NCBI GenBank assembly: GCA_002307295.1
Contig: DBTY01000055.1
Coordinates: 1 to 64,000 of the forward strand
From: Ignavibacteriales bacterium UBA1304
Lineage (GTDB): Bacteria; Bacteroidota; Ignavibacteria; Ignavibacteriales; Ignavibacteriaceae
Direction: 5' to 3'
DNA length: 64,000 bases
Both the position numbers and the translations under genes were made by a program. Shown here one piece after another: positions 19,024 through 27,278 of this stretch (positions within the stretch are counted from its first letter, which is position 1; every line of letters starts with the position of its first letter). The notes under the pieces were generated by a model that saw nothing but the letters and a program-made list of their open reading frames with translations, was not told the DNA's origin and ran no database searches.

Positions 19024-19893
19024 ATGCAGTCCGTTAATAATTTATATAATCGTTTGCAAAAAGCGCTTGGCTTAGAAGAAGCCGGTTTGCCGGTTTCTTA
19101 TGTCAAACTTTACAAAAATGACGACGTCATTCCAAGCGAAGTTTTTGATTATCATCCGGATGAAGTGACATTAACTTCCTGCCAGGCTGCCAGACAAGCC
19201 TCGCTTGGAGACGCTGTTTGCCTGACTCGTAATAATATTGGCTGTATAGCGGCGGCAATTAGTTTTGGTCTTGTTGACCAGAACGACGACAAGCCCTTTG
19301 AACGCCCCCGCGTATATACCGAATTAATGCGCAATCAATCGAAGCAGAAGGATAAGTTTATCCCCCCTTCCCCTCGTGATTTTACTGAAGGGCTCGTATA
19401 TGCCTGTAAAGAATCCGGCCATCAGGAATTTTGTCTTTTCGGCGAAAAAGACAGCGGCAGATTCAAGGATTTAGCTTCTGCAAAACAAGCCGTAAGCGAG
19501 ATGATAGCTATCCAGCCCGCAACAATGAAAGCTGTATTTTTCTTTTCCACCACTTTTGACGCTATCGATATAATTCCAGACGTAATAGTTTTTAATATCC
19601 GTCCGGTTGAACTTATGCGGTTTGTTCAGGCTTATCAGTTCATTACCGGCAAAAGAGTTTTGGCTAATATGGGAGGTTTGCGCTCGGTTAATTCCGATCT
19701 TATAGTCCGCCCCTATCTTACTCAGGAGCTAAACATATCCGCCTACTGCCTCGGCTCGCGTATTATTGCAAGCTACGAAGCTAACCGGCTTGGTCTTGGC
19801 ATCCCTTATAAACTCTTTGAAGAAATTGTTATAGGCATGGAAAAATCGAAAACAGGTTATCCGTTTAATTTATATCCCGGCGCAATTAGTTAA
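19024..19893 (+). CDS. DUF169 family protein
   Basis: 289 residues, cytoplasmic. It matches the DUF169 (ArCR-like) pattern: an N-terminal YVKLY region, conserved cysteines C53 (TSCQAARQAS), C66 (AVCLTR) and C74 (IGCIAAAISFGL), a central FFSTTFDAIDIIPDVIVFNIRP and a C-terminal GLGIPYKLFEEIV. Clustered cysteines suggest metal, cofactor or sulfur handling, but the family has no settled function. The next gene, 17 nt downstream, is a DsrC-like/cysteine desulfurase fusion, so the pair may act together in sulfur transfer. That is inference from adjacency. Confidence 0.82.
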   Translation: MQSVNNLYNRLQKALGLEEAGLPVSYVKLYKNDDVIPSEVFDYHPDEVTLTSCQAARQASLGDAVCLTRNNIGCIAAAISFGLVDQNDDKPFERPRVYTELMRNQSKQKDKFIPPSPRDFTEGLVYACKESGHQEFCLFGEKDSGRFKDLASAKQAVSEMIAIQPATMKAVFFFSTTFDAIDIIPDVIVFNIRPVELMRFVQAYQFITGKRVLANMGGLRSVNSDLIVRPYLTQELNISAYCLGSRIIASYEANRLGLGIPYKLFEEIVIGMEKSKTGYPFNLYPGAIS

Positions 19894-19910
19894 ATTTATA
19901 CGACAGAGAA

Positions 19911-21347
19911 ATGAATAACTACGTAAAGACTATAGTCAATCAGATGTCCCGCCGTACCGATACGGTAATAACGCCGCGGCATGACCAAATTCTTGAATTT
20001 GCTTACGATTATTATGTCACAAATAAAGTCGGTCCTCTTTTCCACGTGCTTAAAAAAAGAATCGGCGTAACAAAAGAAGAACTTAATAAGCTCTTCCCAA
20101 ACGGACTGCTATCAGTATATACATGGGTTGGCATCCCTATTCAATCCGGCAGCGAGCCCCCCTGCAAACCGCTTGCTAAAATTAATGTGGATAAATTTAA
20201 AGAAGTTTATTTTGATTACAACGCCACCACTTTTGTGCGCGATGAAGTAAAAAAAGTTTTAGTCGATTATTACAACGGCAAATACGGCTATGGCAACCCG
20301 AGCAGCAGCACTGCCATTGGCGAAAAAGCGTACGAACAGCTATTTGCGGCGCGCAGAAATATTGCCGCTACTCTTAACGTACATCCAAACGAGATTTTTT
20401 TTACCGGATGCGGAAGCGAATCGAACAACTTAGCTATTAAAGGAATCGCTTTTAATCATTTGGAGAAAAAAGGGCATATTATTACTACCAAGATTGAACA
20501 TTCATCCGTTCTGCAAACTATGGAATGGCTTGAATCAATCGGCTTTGAGGTTACTTATCTTGACGTAGACAGCGAAGGGCTTATTTCCGTCGATGAACTG
20601 AAAAAGGCGATTAAAAGCAATACTATACTAATTGCAGTAATGTACGCGAATAATGAAATTGGCATAATCAATCCCATCCACGAAATTGGCGAAATTGCAG
20701 CTCATTATAAAATCCCATTTCTTTCAGACGCTATTCAGGCTTACGGCAAGCTTCCTATTTCTCCTAAGAAATCGGGTATATCAATGCTTTCGTTTTCAGG
20801 CCACAAAATATATGCGCCAAAAGGGATTGGAGCTATTTTCGTTGACGAGAAAACCAAGCTCACTCCTTTAATTCACGGAGGCGGGCAGGAATCCGGTTTG
20901 CGCGCAGGGACTGAAAACGTTGCCTTTATTATGGCTCTAAGCAAAGCCGCCGAACTGATGCATGAAGAAATGTTCTCTGAAACTAAAAGGCTTACAGATT
21001 TCCGTAATGAATTTTTAAAGCGCCTTGCCAAAGTTGTGCCGGATTATAAACTAAACGGTTCGCTTACAAAAAGGCTTTATAATAATCTCAATATCGGATT
21101 CCCTGGAGTTGACGGCGGAGCCATTCAGTTGAGTCTTAATAATATTGGCGTTTATGCGTCGTCGCAATCGGCGTGCAGTTCCGGCAGTAAAGAAACCTCC
21201 CATGTTATAAAAGCTTTAGGCGTCGACGGCGATAAGTATGGCGTGATGAGATTAAGTTTTGGTTTAAAAAGCAAAGAGGAAGATTTGAATTATTTCTTTA
21301 AATATCTGCCTGAAATTTTAAAACAATTACGCGAAAACGAAAAATAA
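19911..21347 (+). CDS. DsrC/TusE-like domain fused to NifS/IscS cysteine desulfurase
   Basis: 478 residues. Residues about 20-88 resemble the DsrC/TusE sulfur-carrier fold (ILEFAYDYYVTNKVGPLFHVLKKRIG, ELNKLFPNG, VGIP) and end in a single Cys (C85) that may correspond to the family's terminal persulfide cysteine, with a longer spacer than usual. Residues 98-478 are a complete class-V PLP cysteine desulfurase: VYFDYNATT, H197 (KIEHSS), PLP lysine K299 (SFSGHKIY), GGGQESGLRAGTENV, catalytic C422 (QSACSSGS). Expected reaction: cysteine to alanine, giving an enzyme persulfide, here possibly passed to the attached carrier. Downstream of DUF169 by 17 nt, likely one operon. Confidence 0.9.
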   Translation: MNNYVKTIVNQMSRRTDTVITPRHDQILEFAYDYYVTNKVGPLFHVLKKRIGVTKEELNKLFPNGLLSVYTWVGIPIQSGSEPPCKPLAKINVDKFKEVYFDYNATTFVRDEVKKVLVDYYNGKYGYGNPSSSTAIGEKAYEQLFAARRNIAATLNVHPNEIFFTGCGSESNNLAIKGIAFNHLEKKGHIITTKIEHSSVLQTMEWLESIGFEVTYLDVDSEGLISVDELKKAIKSNTILIAVMYANNEIGIINPIHEIGEIAAHYKIPFLSDAIQAYGKLPISPKKSGISMLSFSGHKIYAPKGIGAIFVDEKTKLTPLIHGGGQESGLRAGTENVAFIMALSKAAELMHEEMFSETKRLTDFRNEFLKRLAKVVPDYKLNGSLTKRLYNNLNIGFPGVDGGAIQLSLNNIGVYASSQSACSSGSKETSHVIKALGVDGDKYGVMRLSFGLKSKEEDLNYFFKYLPEILKQLRENEK

Positions 21348-21375
21348 GCTTTTTCAATTGTTTGTTTTATTTTTT

Positions 21376-21400
21376 TAAGCGCCAGCGCCTCCGGCGCTTA
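21376..21400. repeat. GC-rich palindrome after the desulfurase gene
   Basis: TAAGCGCC (21376-21383) and GGCGCTTA (21393-21400) pair around a loop AGCGCCTCC. A T run precedes it but none follows, so it is either a weak terminator or a REP-like hairpin. Confidence 0.45.
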
Positions 21401-21553
21401 AAATATTTATCCTAATTTACGTATCCGGCTTTTATTTACATATTTTTCTTTTTCATATCAAAAACGCCTTTTATTATTGGCTTATTGTTTTGCATGCATA
21501 ATAAACCTAATTTTAACCATTAAGAATTTATTAGCTAACTTTTTTGGGATTTT

Positions 21554-22495
21554 ATGAATTTTCAGTTTACAACAACAAAAAGTAAAATAATTCGCGATTA
21601 TATTGCTATTGCTATTGGAGCCGCTATAATGGGGCTTGGGATAGGCGTGTTTTTGGTTGACGCCCATGTTGTGCCGGGCGGAGTAAGCGGTCTTTCTATG
21701 ACTATCTCTTATCTTACTAATGGTAAATTTCCCGTCGGCGTTACTATGTGGGTGCTTAACCTGCCGCTTTATTTATGGGGCATTAAAGAACTTGGCAAAC
21801 GATTTGGAACAAGAACTTTTTTCGGTTTTACGTTAAATTCTTTTTTTATCGATTTTTTTAGAGGCGATATTCCGGGCTTGCGCTTTATACGGCTTCAGGA
21901 TAATCAGGCTATTCTCGATTTGCTGCATCACGATTTTTTATTTCTTATTCTTATTGGCGCTACTCTGCTTGGTCTTGGTCTTGGAATTGTTTTTAAATTC
22001 AAAGGCACTACTGCCGGCTCCGATATTGTTGCCGCAATTATGCACAAAAAATTTGGGACTAAACCGGGTCAGGCTATAATGATGATTGACTTTTTTATTA
22101 TTTCATTAGCCGGAATTGTAATTTTTACAAAAAACCTTTCTCCAGATAGACCCGCTCTTTCGCTTACTTTATATGCATTGTTTCTTCTTTTTGTTTCAAG
22201 CAAAATTGTGGATGTTGTTATCGACGGATTTGATTACGCGCGCATGGCGTATATTATTTCCGATAAATCGGACGAGATTGCATCTGCAATCATTAACGAT
22301 ATGAGTCGCGGAGTAACCGCTTTAAAAGCGCGGGGAGTTTATTTAAACGTCGACCGGGAAGTCCTTATGGCAGTTGTGCCGCTAAAAGAACTGACAATTT
22401 TAACGGAAATGGTAAAGCAAATAGACAAAGACGCTTTTATCATAATTGGCGACGTGCACGAAGTCCTTGGCGAAGGCTTCCGACGAAGAATTTAG
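21554..22495 (+). CDS. YitT family membrane protein
   Basis: 313 residues. Five to six transmembrane helices in the YitT_membrane region (about 15-215; GIGVFLVDAHVVPGGVSGLSM, LNLPLYLWGIKELGKRFGTRTFFG, FKFKGTTAGSDIVAAI), then a C-terminal cytosolic DUF2179 domain (about 225-310; ITDKSDEIASAII-like, ARGVYLNVDREVLMAVVPLKEL, DAFIIIGDVHEVLGEGF). Widespread family of unknown transport or signalling function. Normal length; monocistronic. The C-terminal domain often occurs alone as a putative ligand-binding unit. Confidence 0.92.
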   Translation: MNFQFTTTKSKIIRDYIAIAIGAAIMGLGIGVFLVDAHVVPGGVSGLSMTISYLTNGKFPVGVTMWVLNLPLYLWGIKELGKRFGTRTFFGFTLNSFFIDFFRGDIPGLRFIRLQDNQAILDLLHHDFLFLILIGATLLGLGLGIVFKFKGTTAGSDIVAAIMHKKFGTKPGQAIMMIDFFIISLAGIVIFTKNLSPDRPALSLTLYALFLLFVSSKIVDVVIDGFDYARMAYIISDKSDEIASAIINDMSRGVTALKARGVYLNVDREVLMAVVPLKELTILTEMVKQIDKDAFIIIGDVHEVLGEGFRRRI

Positions 22496-22527
22496 ATTTA
22501 TAAGCAAATTAGCTCTGCCTTTTTTTT

Positions 22528-22834
22528 CCTCCCCTTGACCGAAGGGGAGGATTTAGGAGAGGTCTTTAAGATAACCTGCAAGGTTCCAACCCTTGCAGGT
22601 TTTTTTACGCTTTTATATCCGCATTTCATACTCTGGTCAACAAAATTACTCGGCGGTCACGGTCGAACCGTGACCGAACTGGCGCTGCCAGATTTATGCG
22701 CTAAAGATGGCTCTCATTCACTATTTTTATTCCGTCAGGATACAAACCCTGACGACCCAGACTATTCACTCCATCGCCATATCCGTAAAAAATATTACGG
22801 TATTTGTAGAGACGCAAAATTTTGCGTCTCTACA
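22528..22834. repeat. Mosaic of five different palindromic repeats
   Basis: Five unrelated hairpins in about 300 bp. (1) CCTCCCCTT/AAGGGGAGG, 22528-22550. (2) AACCTGCAAGG/CCTTGCAGGTT, 22573-22601, followed by seven T and able to terminate yitT. (3) CGGTCACGGT/ACCGTGACCG, 22654-22676. (4) CGTCAGG/CCTGACG, 22733-22754. (5) A perfect 30-nt palindrome, half-site TGTAGAGACGCAAAA, 22805-22834. An open frame through the region is created by the repeats and is not a gene. From 22835 to 23005 nothing further is visible. Confidence 0.8.
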
Positions 22835-23005
22835 GCGCACAAAAAAATAATTTAAAATATCGGTAAAATTACTGAAGCGAAAAGGAAAATAATTGTTTAT
22901 GTTAATAAACATATTTTAACAACCTCTATTATTTGTTGAGCAGACAAATAACGCGGCAAAAATTGTTAGAAGGGATGCCAATTTTTTAAATATGGAGCAG
23001 CATAA

Positions 23006-23575
23006 ATGAAAAGAGCTTTAACGTTGATGGTATTTTTAACAGCGCTTTCGTATTCATACGCTCAACAAAATATGATTGATGATGGAAGAATTAAGGACAT
23101 TATGAAAAATAATGCTACTCATCAAAAAAGGTTATTGGAAATGATTGACTTATTTCAAGAGTATGATGATAGTTTATCTGCTGTGAATAATGCAAATATA
23201 AAAAAGATTGAAACTGCAGGAGCGACATTAGAGCTCAGTGAGAAAATTATTTTATTCGCAAGCGAAACGAAAATCCTATCTGTTATGGATATGAATCTTT
23301 CATATATATTGGATTTAACTCAAACTGTATTTTCCTTATGTGAATTATCCGAAATAATCAGTAGCGGAAATACGGCGCAAAATAAATATTTACTAAGCTT
23401 AAATAACCACATAAAAGACCTTTGGAGCGAACTGGATAATAAAAATAAATGGATAGAAAGCATTGAGGAACATTATTCTGAATTAAAGGATCAAAGAGCA
23501 TTGACTATTGTAAAAAGCACAAGAGGGCTAATTAAAGAGATGAGAACATATTATTCGTTAATCCAAAAATTATAA
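23006..23575 (+). CDS. Uncharacterised secreted helical protein
   Basis: 189 residues: signal peptide (about 1-19, cleavage near SYAQ), then an all-helical, probably coiled-coil region with regular Leu/Ile spacing throughout (KRLLEMIDLFQEYDDS, LWSELDNKNKWIESIEEHYSEL). No recognised family and no lipobox. It might be a periplasmic filament-like or conjugation-associated protein, since helical secreted proteins of this size with terminal Gln/Lys are seen there, but no partner genes are present. Bounded by repeat clusters on both sides. Confidence 0.6.
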   Translation: MKRALTLMVFLTALSYSYAQQNMIDDGRIKDIMKNNATHQKRLLEMIDLFQEYDDSLSAVNNANIKKIETAGATLELSEKIILFASETKILSVMDMNLSYILDLTQTVFSLCELSEIISSGNTAQNKYLLSLNNHIKDLWSELDNKNKWIESIEEHYSELKDQRALTIVKSTRGLIKEMRTYYSLIQKL

Positions 23576-23591
23576 CCCACGTTTTTTAAGT

Positions 23592-23669
23592 TTCGTAGCT
23601 GCGGACTTTTAGTCTGCAGCTTAAAACAAAATAAATAAATTCCGCAGACTGAAAGTCCGCGGCTACGAA
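23592..23669. repeat. Inverted pair of the TTCGTAGC REP-like element
   Basis: A copy at 23592-23620 (TTCGTAGCTGCGGACTTTTA, then GTCTGCAGC) faces an inverted copy at 23641-23669. Another copy is at 61-90. The right-hand copy covers the stop codon of the gene at 23663-24574, so its TTCGTAG end supplies the last Ser codon and the TAG. Confidence 0.75.
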
Positions 23670-24574
23670 CCGTTTATATTTCTACTCCCCTTGCCCGTTC
23701 CTACGTCGCGCGTAAGGATGGAAGGGACGGTAATAACGGGATGTTTACGCGAAGCGTTATAAGCGGCTTGCCGCATTTTTTTTACAACAACTAACGCTGC
23801 TTCATATGCGTCGTCATAAGAAGAGCCTTTTGCTATTAGCTCTCGCTCTTTTAATTCGGACGCTATTGAAAACTCCGTTTCTTCGCAGGAGATTTGCGCA
23901 TCTATCCATATTTCGTTAGCAGGAATGAACTTATACGCAAGATCGTTTCCGCTCAATCCGAAATCAGGAAAAATACTCCGCCTCACTTCAGAGCCGTTCA
24001 CAATCCAGATTGATATTCCCCCGCGTAAGCCGATGTTTTGCAAATAAATATTTCTCAATGCAATGGAATCCGGCAGCGAGGCGATTTCCTTAACGCCGTC
24101 GCAATCAACAGGAGCTACAAGCCGGAGCGATTTTTCATGCGCGCGCGATTCTCCATTATCTTTATTTCTCATTTTTAATTCAATCATTAACGAAGAATCA
24201 TGCGCCTGGGCATAGCTCATTCCTTTAGTAGCCATAAGATTAAATTCGTTAAGTTCATGCGCCAGAGTATATTCGTATTCCTCCGCCGAAATTGCATTGT
24301 CTATCCATATTTCATGTTTAGGCACAAAGGGATACCTTTCAGGATTGCCGCCGTATAAAAATTCGTCGAACAAATCGCGGCGGATAATTAATCCGTCGAC
24401 TATCCAAATTTTTGTTTTTCCATTTCCCCCCACAGGCGCACGGTAAACGTTTGCTACTGCTTGTTTCTTCTTATTAAGATTAGAGCCTCCCCGCCCGCCC
24501 GCAAAAGAATCGGCCGGAAGCAAAAGTAAAATTATTATCAGCGCCGATAAAGCGTAAGTTCGTTTTATCATCAA
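23663..24574 (-). CDS. Secreted protein with a duplicated HE-motif domain
   Basis: 303 residues with a signal peptide (about 1-25). Two tandem domains of about 83 residues follow (54-136 and 187-268), each reading KIWIVDG...RR..F..F...Y.F.P..EIWID..IS.EE.E(Y/F)...(H/S)EL.E..L...G.SY..A. Copy 1 has HELNE (106-110), AH (124-125) and a downstream E, a pattern expected of a zinc or peptidase-like site. Copy 2 has lost the His residues (SELKE, AY). I do not know a characterised member. The stop codon lies in a REP-like element, so the C-terminus may once have been longer. Confidence 0.65.
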   Translation of the reverse strand: MMIKRTYALSALIIILLLLPADSFAGGRGGSNLNKKKQAVANVYRAPVGGNGKTKIWIVDGLIIRRDLFDEFLYGGNPERYPFVPKHEIWIDNAISAEEYEYTLAHELNEFNLMATKGMSYAQAHDSSLMIELKMRNKDNGESRAHEKSLRLVAPVDCDGVKEIASLPDSIALRNIYLQNIGLRGGISIWIVNGSEVRRSIFPDFGLSGNDLAYKFIPANEIWIDAQISCEETEFSIASELKERELIAKGSSYDDAYEAALVVVKKMRQAAYNASRKHPVITVPSILTRDVGTGKGSRNINGS

Positions 24575-24636
24575 AAATTGTCCATATTTTTATACGGAAT
24601 TTAATACAATGTAATTTAAGATTACTCATATTAATT

Positions 24637-24996
24637 TTACTCTTTTTCAAGCGGAGGCATTATCATAACGACCTTTTCTTTTTCGGCTTCTTTTTCTTTA
24701 GGTTTTTCGGAATAGCCAAATTTATTTGTCATCATCATTTTATACACGCCAAAATGAAAATCTTTAGCGCGCGGCTTCATTCCTTTTTTCTCCCAATACT
24801 GTTCGCACAAAACGTCCGCCACCTCTTTTGCCTCGGCGAACTCCGGATATTTTTTAACCCACTCATACAAAGTACTGCGGCTTACTTTTATTTCCGCTGC
24901 AAAGGTCGTCCATATATGCCCCTTTGCGCCGTATTCAATCAGCGCGCTACAGAACTCCGGCTTGTATTTTGTATAAAAATTTTTCTTCCTGATCAT
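24637..24996 (-). CDS. Orphan terminase-small-subunit-like HTH protein
   Basis: About 120 residues from the ATG at 24996; a longer frame starts at 25056 but its first 20 residues look non-native. An N-terminal helix-turn-helix (FCSALIEYGAKGHIWTTFAAEIKVSRSTLYEWVKKYPEFAEA) and a C-terminal FGVYKMMMTNKFGYSEKPKEKE match phage small terminase subunits, which recognise DNA for packaging. No large terminase, portal or capsid gene lies nearby, so this is a phage remnant or a domesticated DNA-binding protein. The tail ends in a charged Lys/Glu stretch. Confidence 0.65.
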   Translation of the reverse strand: MIRKKNFYTKYKPEFCSALIEYGAKGHIWTTFAAEIKVSRSTLYEWVKKYPEFAEAKEVADVLCEQYWEKKGMKPRAKDFHFGVYKMMMTNKFGYSEKPKEKEAEKEKVVMIMPPLEKE

Positions 24997-25253
24997 AGCA
25001 AAAACCTTATTTAACGGGGGCAAAATAAACGATAAAAGCTCAAATAACATCGACATATTAAGACGATTTTTAATCGCGGCGCTTATGTAAAACCTGGACT
25101 TTGTTTATTATTCTTAGTTTTGCGCTCTATCTCTGAATTCTGTTAATAAGCGGCGCAAAAAGCATCTAAGATTTTTACGTTTCATAATAAGCTATAACTT
25201 GTTATTTTTGTGGTTTCGATTTATATCAAGAAATAGGATACTAATAAAAAATA

Positions 25254-27248
25254 ATGGGTTTAATATCAGGAATTAAAAGAGCAAAAAGTATAATTGTAGG
25301 CGGAGCGCGCGATCCCCAGGATAAACGGGTATTTCACAATCTGTCGTTAATAGCTTTTTTAGCTTGGGTTGGTTTAGGCTCCGATGGTTTATCTTCCTCT
25401 TGTTACGGTCCAGAAGAAGCGTTTCTTGCGCTTCACGGGCATACATATTTAGCAATCTTTGTAGCCTTGGGGACGGCTGTTACAATCTTTATCATTTCAC
25501 ATAGTTACTCTCAAATAATTGAACTCTTCCCTACAGGCGGCGGCGGTTATTTAGTAGGCAGCAAATTACTTTCACCCAAAGTTGGTATGATCTCCGGATG
25601 CGCGCTTTTAATAGATTATGTTATGACGGTTACGCTTTCGGTCGCAAGCGGCGCGGACGCTATTTTTAGTTTCCTTCCCCCGGTCTTTTATCCATACAGG
25701 CTTTACTTTGCAATCTTCGGCGTTATTCTTCTTACAATTTTAAATATGCGGGGAATAAAAGAGGCAGTAATACCGCTTGTTCCTATATTCCTTACTTTTG
25801 TGGCTACTCATCTTTTTGCAATCCTCTACACTTTAGTTACTCATTCCATGAAGTTTGGCGAAGTTTACCACGCCACAGGAATAGAAATAAACCGCTCCTA
25901 TAACGAGCTTGGGTTATTTGGAATGCTTATAATAATTCTTAAAGCATACAGTATGGGAGCCGGAACGTTTACAGGAATTGAAGCCGTTAGTAACGGTTTG
26001 CCAATTTTACGCGATCCTAAAGTTAAAACCGCTCATAAAACGATGAATTATATTGCAATCTCTTTAACTGTTACCGTTACGGGTATTATACTTGCATATC
26101 TGCTTTATAAAGTATCGCCGGAACCGGGCAAAACACTGAATGCAGTATTTTTTGAAAGAATGACGCAAAACTGGGGCGCCGGATTTGGCACTGGTTTTAT
26201 GCTTATTACTCTTATATCCGAAGCAGTCCTGCTTTTTATAGCCGCGCAAACAGGCTTTCTTGACGGGCCCAGAGTGCTTTCTAACATGGCGCTGGACAGG
26301 TGGTTCCCTACCCGCTTTGCTATGCTTAGCGACAGGCTAGTAACGCAAAACGGAATACTGCTTATGGGCGGAGCCGCTTTAATAATGATGATTATTGCCA
26401 AAGGCTCGGTTAAATTTTTAATTGTGCTTTATAGTATTAACGTATTTGTCACTTTTAGTCTTTCTCAATTGGGCATGGTAAGGCACTGGTGGAAAGGCCG
26501 TAAAACCGAAAAAGGCTGGCTAAAGAAAATGATAATTAACGGAGTAGGTCTTACGTGTACCACGTTTATCCTTATTTCGGTAGTAGTTATTAAATTTGGC
26601 GAAGGCGGCTGGATTACAATTTTTATTACAGGCTCTTTGGTTTTACTTGCTCTTTATATTAAACGGCATTATGACAGAACTTTTGTTCTGCTAAAAAAAT
26701 TAGACGTTATTGTCGATTCCGTTGAAGCTTCTATTTACAATATAGAAGAAAACAACCACGAAGGCGACACAAAAGAACCTGAATTTGACCCAAGAGGCAA
26801 AACCGCGGCTATATTGGTTAACGGCTTCAACGCTCTTGGTCTGCACACATTAATGAGCGTATTAAGAATATTCAGCGGAACATATAAAAACTTTGTTTTT
26901 ATCTCCGTCGGCAGTATAGACGCCGGAAATTTCAAGGGGCTTTCGGAAGTAGAAAATCTTACTACTCATATTCAGGAAGACACAAACAGATATGTTTCAT
27001 ATATGAAAGCGCACGGCTTCTATGCAGAAGCGCATACGTCAATTGGAATTGACGTGGTTGATGAAATTATGAAGCTCGTCCCCGATATTGAAAATAAATT
27101 TTCGAATACGGTTTACTTTGGCGGTCAGTTGGTTTTCCCTGAAGAAACTATCATTTCTAAAATTCTTCATAACTATATTGTTTTTACAGCCCAGAGAAAG
27201 TTTTATACTCAGGGACTTCCATTTGTAATTTTACCAATAAGAGTGTAG
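25254..27248 (+). CDS. APC-superfamily amino acid permease with cytosolic C-terminal domain
   Basis: 664 residues. Twelve transmembrane helices (about 30-480) with the APC signature at helix 1 (AWVGLGSDGLSSSCYGPEEAFLAL) and GGGGYLVGSKLLSPKVG, then a soluble domain of about 170 residues (495-664: AAILVNGFNALGLHTLMSVLRIF, FVFISVGSIDAGNF) that may be regulatory. This architecture is common among large APC permeases of uncertain substrate; amino acid or polyamine uptake is likely. Monocistronic, upstream of tadA. Confidence 0.85.
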   Translation: MGLISGIKRAKSIIVGGARDPQDKRVFHNLSLIAFLAWVGLGSDGLSSSCYGPEEAFLALHGHTYLAIFVALGTAVTIFIISHSYSQIIELFPTGGGGYLVGSKLLSPKVGMISGCALLIDYVMTVTLSVASGADAIFSFLPPVFYPYRLYFAIFGVILLTILNMRGIKEAVIPLVPIFLTFVATHLFAILYTLVTHSMKFGEVYHATGIEINRSYNELGLFGMLIIILKAYSMGAGTFTGIEAVSNGLPILRDPKVKTAHKTMNYIAISLTVTVTGIILAYLLYKVSPEPGKTLNAVFFERMTQNWGAGFGTGFMLITLISEAVLLFIAAQTGFLDGPRVLSNMALDRWFPTRFAMLSDRLVTQNGILLMGGAALIMMIIAKGSVKFLIVLYSINVFVTFSLSQLGMVRHWWKGRKTEKGWLKKMIINGVGLTCTTFILISVVVIKFGEGGWITIFITGSLVLLALYIKRHYDRTFVLLKKLDVIVDSVEASIYNIEENNHEGDTKEPEFDPRGKTAAILVNGFNALGLHTLMSVLRIFSGTYKNFVFISVGSIDAGNFKGLSEVENLTTHIQEDTNRYVSYMKAHGFYAEAHTSIGIDVVDEIMKLVPDIENKFSNTVYFGGQLVFPEETIISKILHNYIVFTAQRKFYTQGLPFVILPIRV

Positions 27249-27278
27249 ACTATTTTTCCAGAAGAAACATATCGTTTT

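Noticed and set aside
22535..22855. Open frame of 106 codons
   Set aside because: It runs straight through five palindromic repeats and its residues come from the hairpin arms; no ribosome-binding site or protein-like composition.
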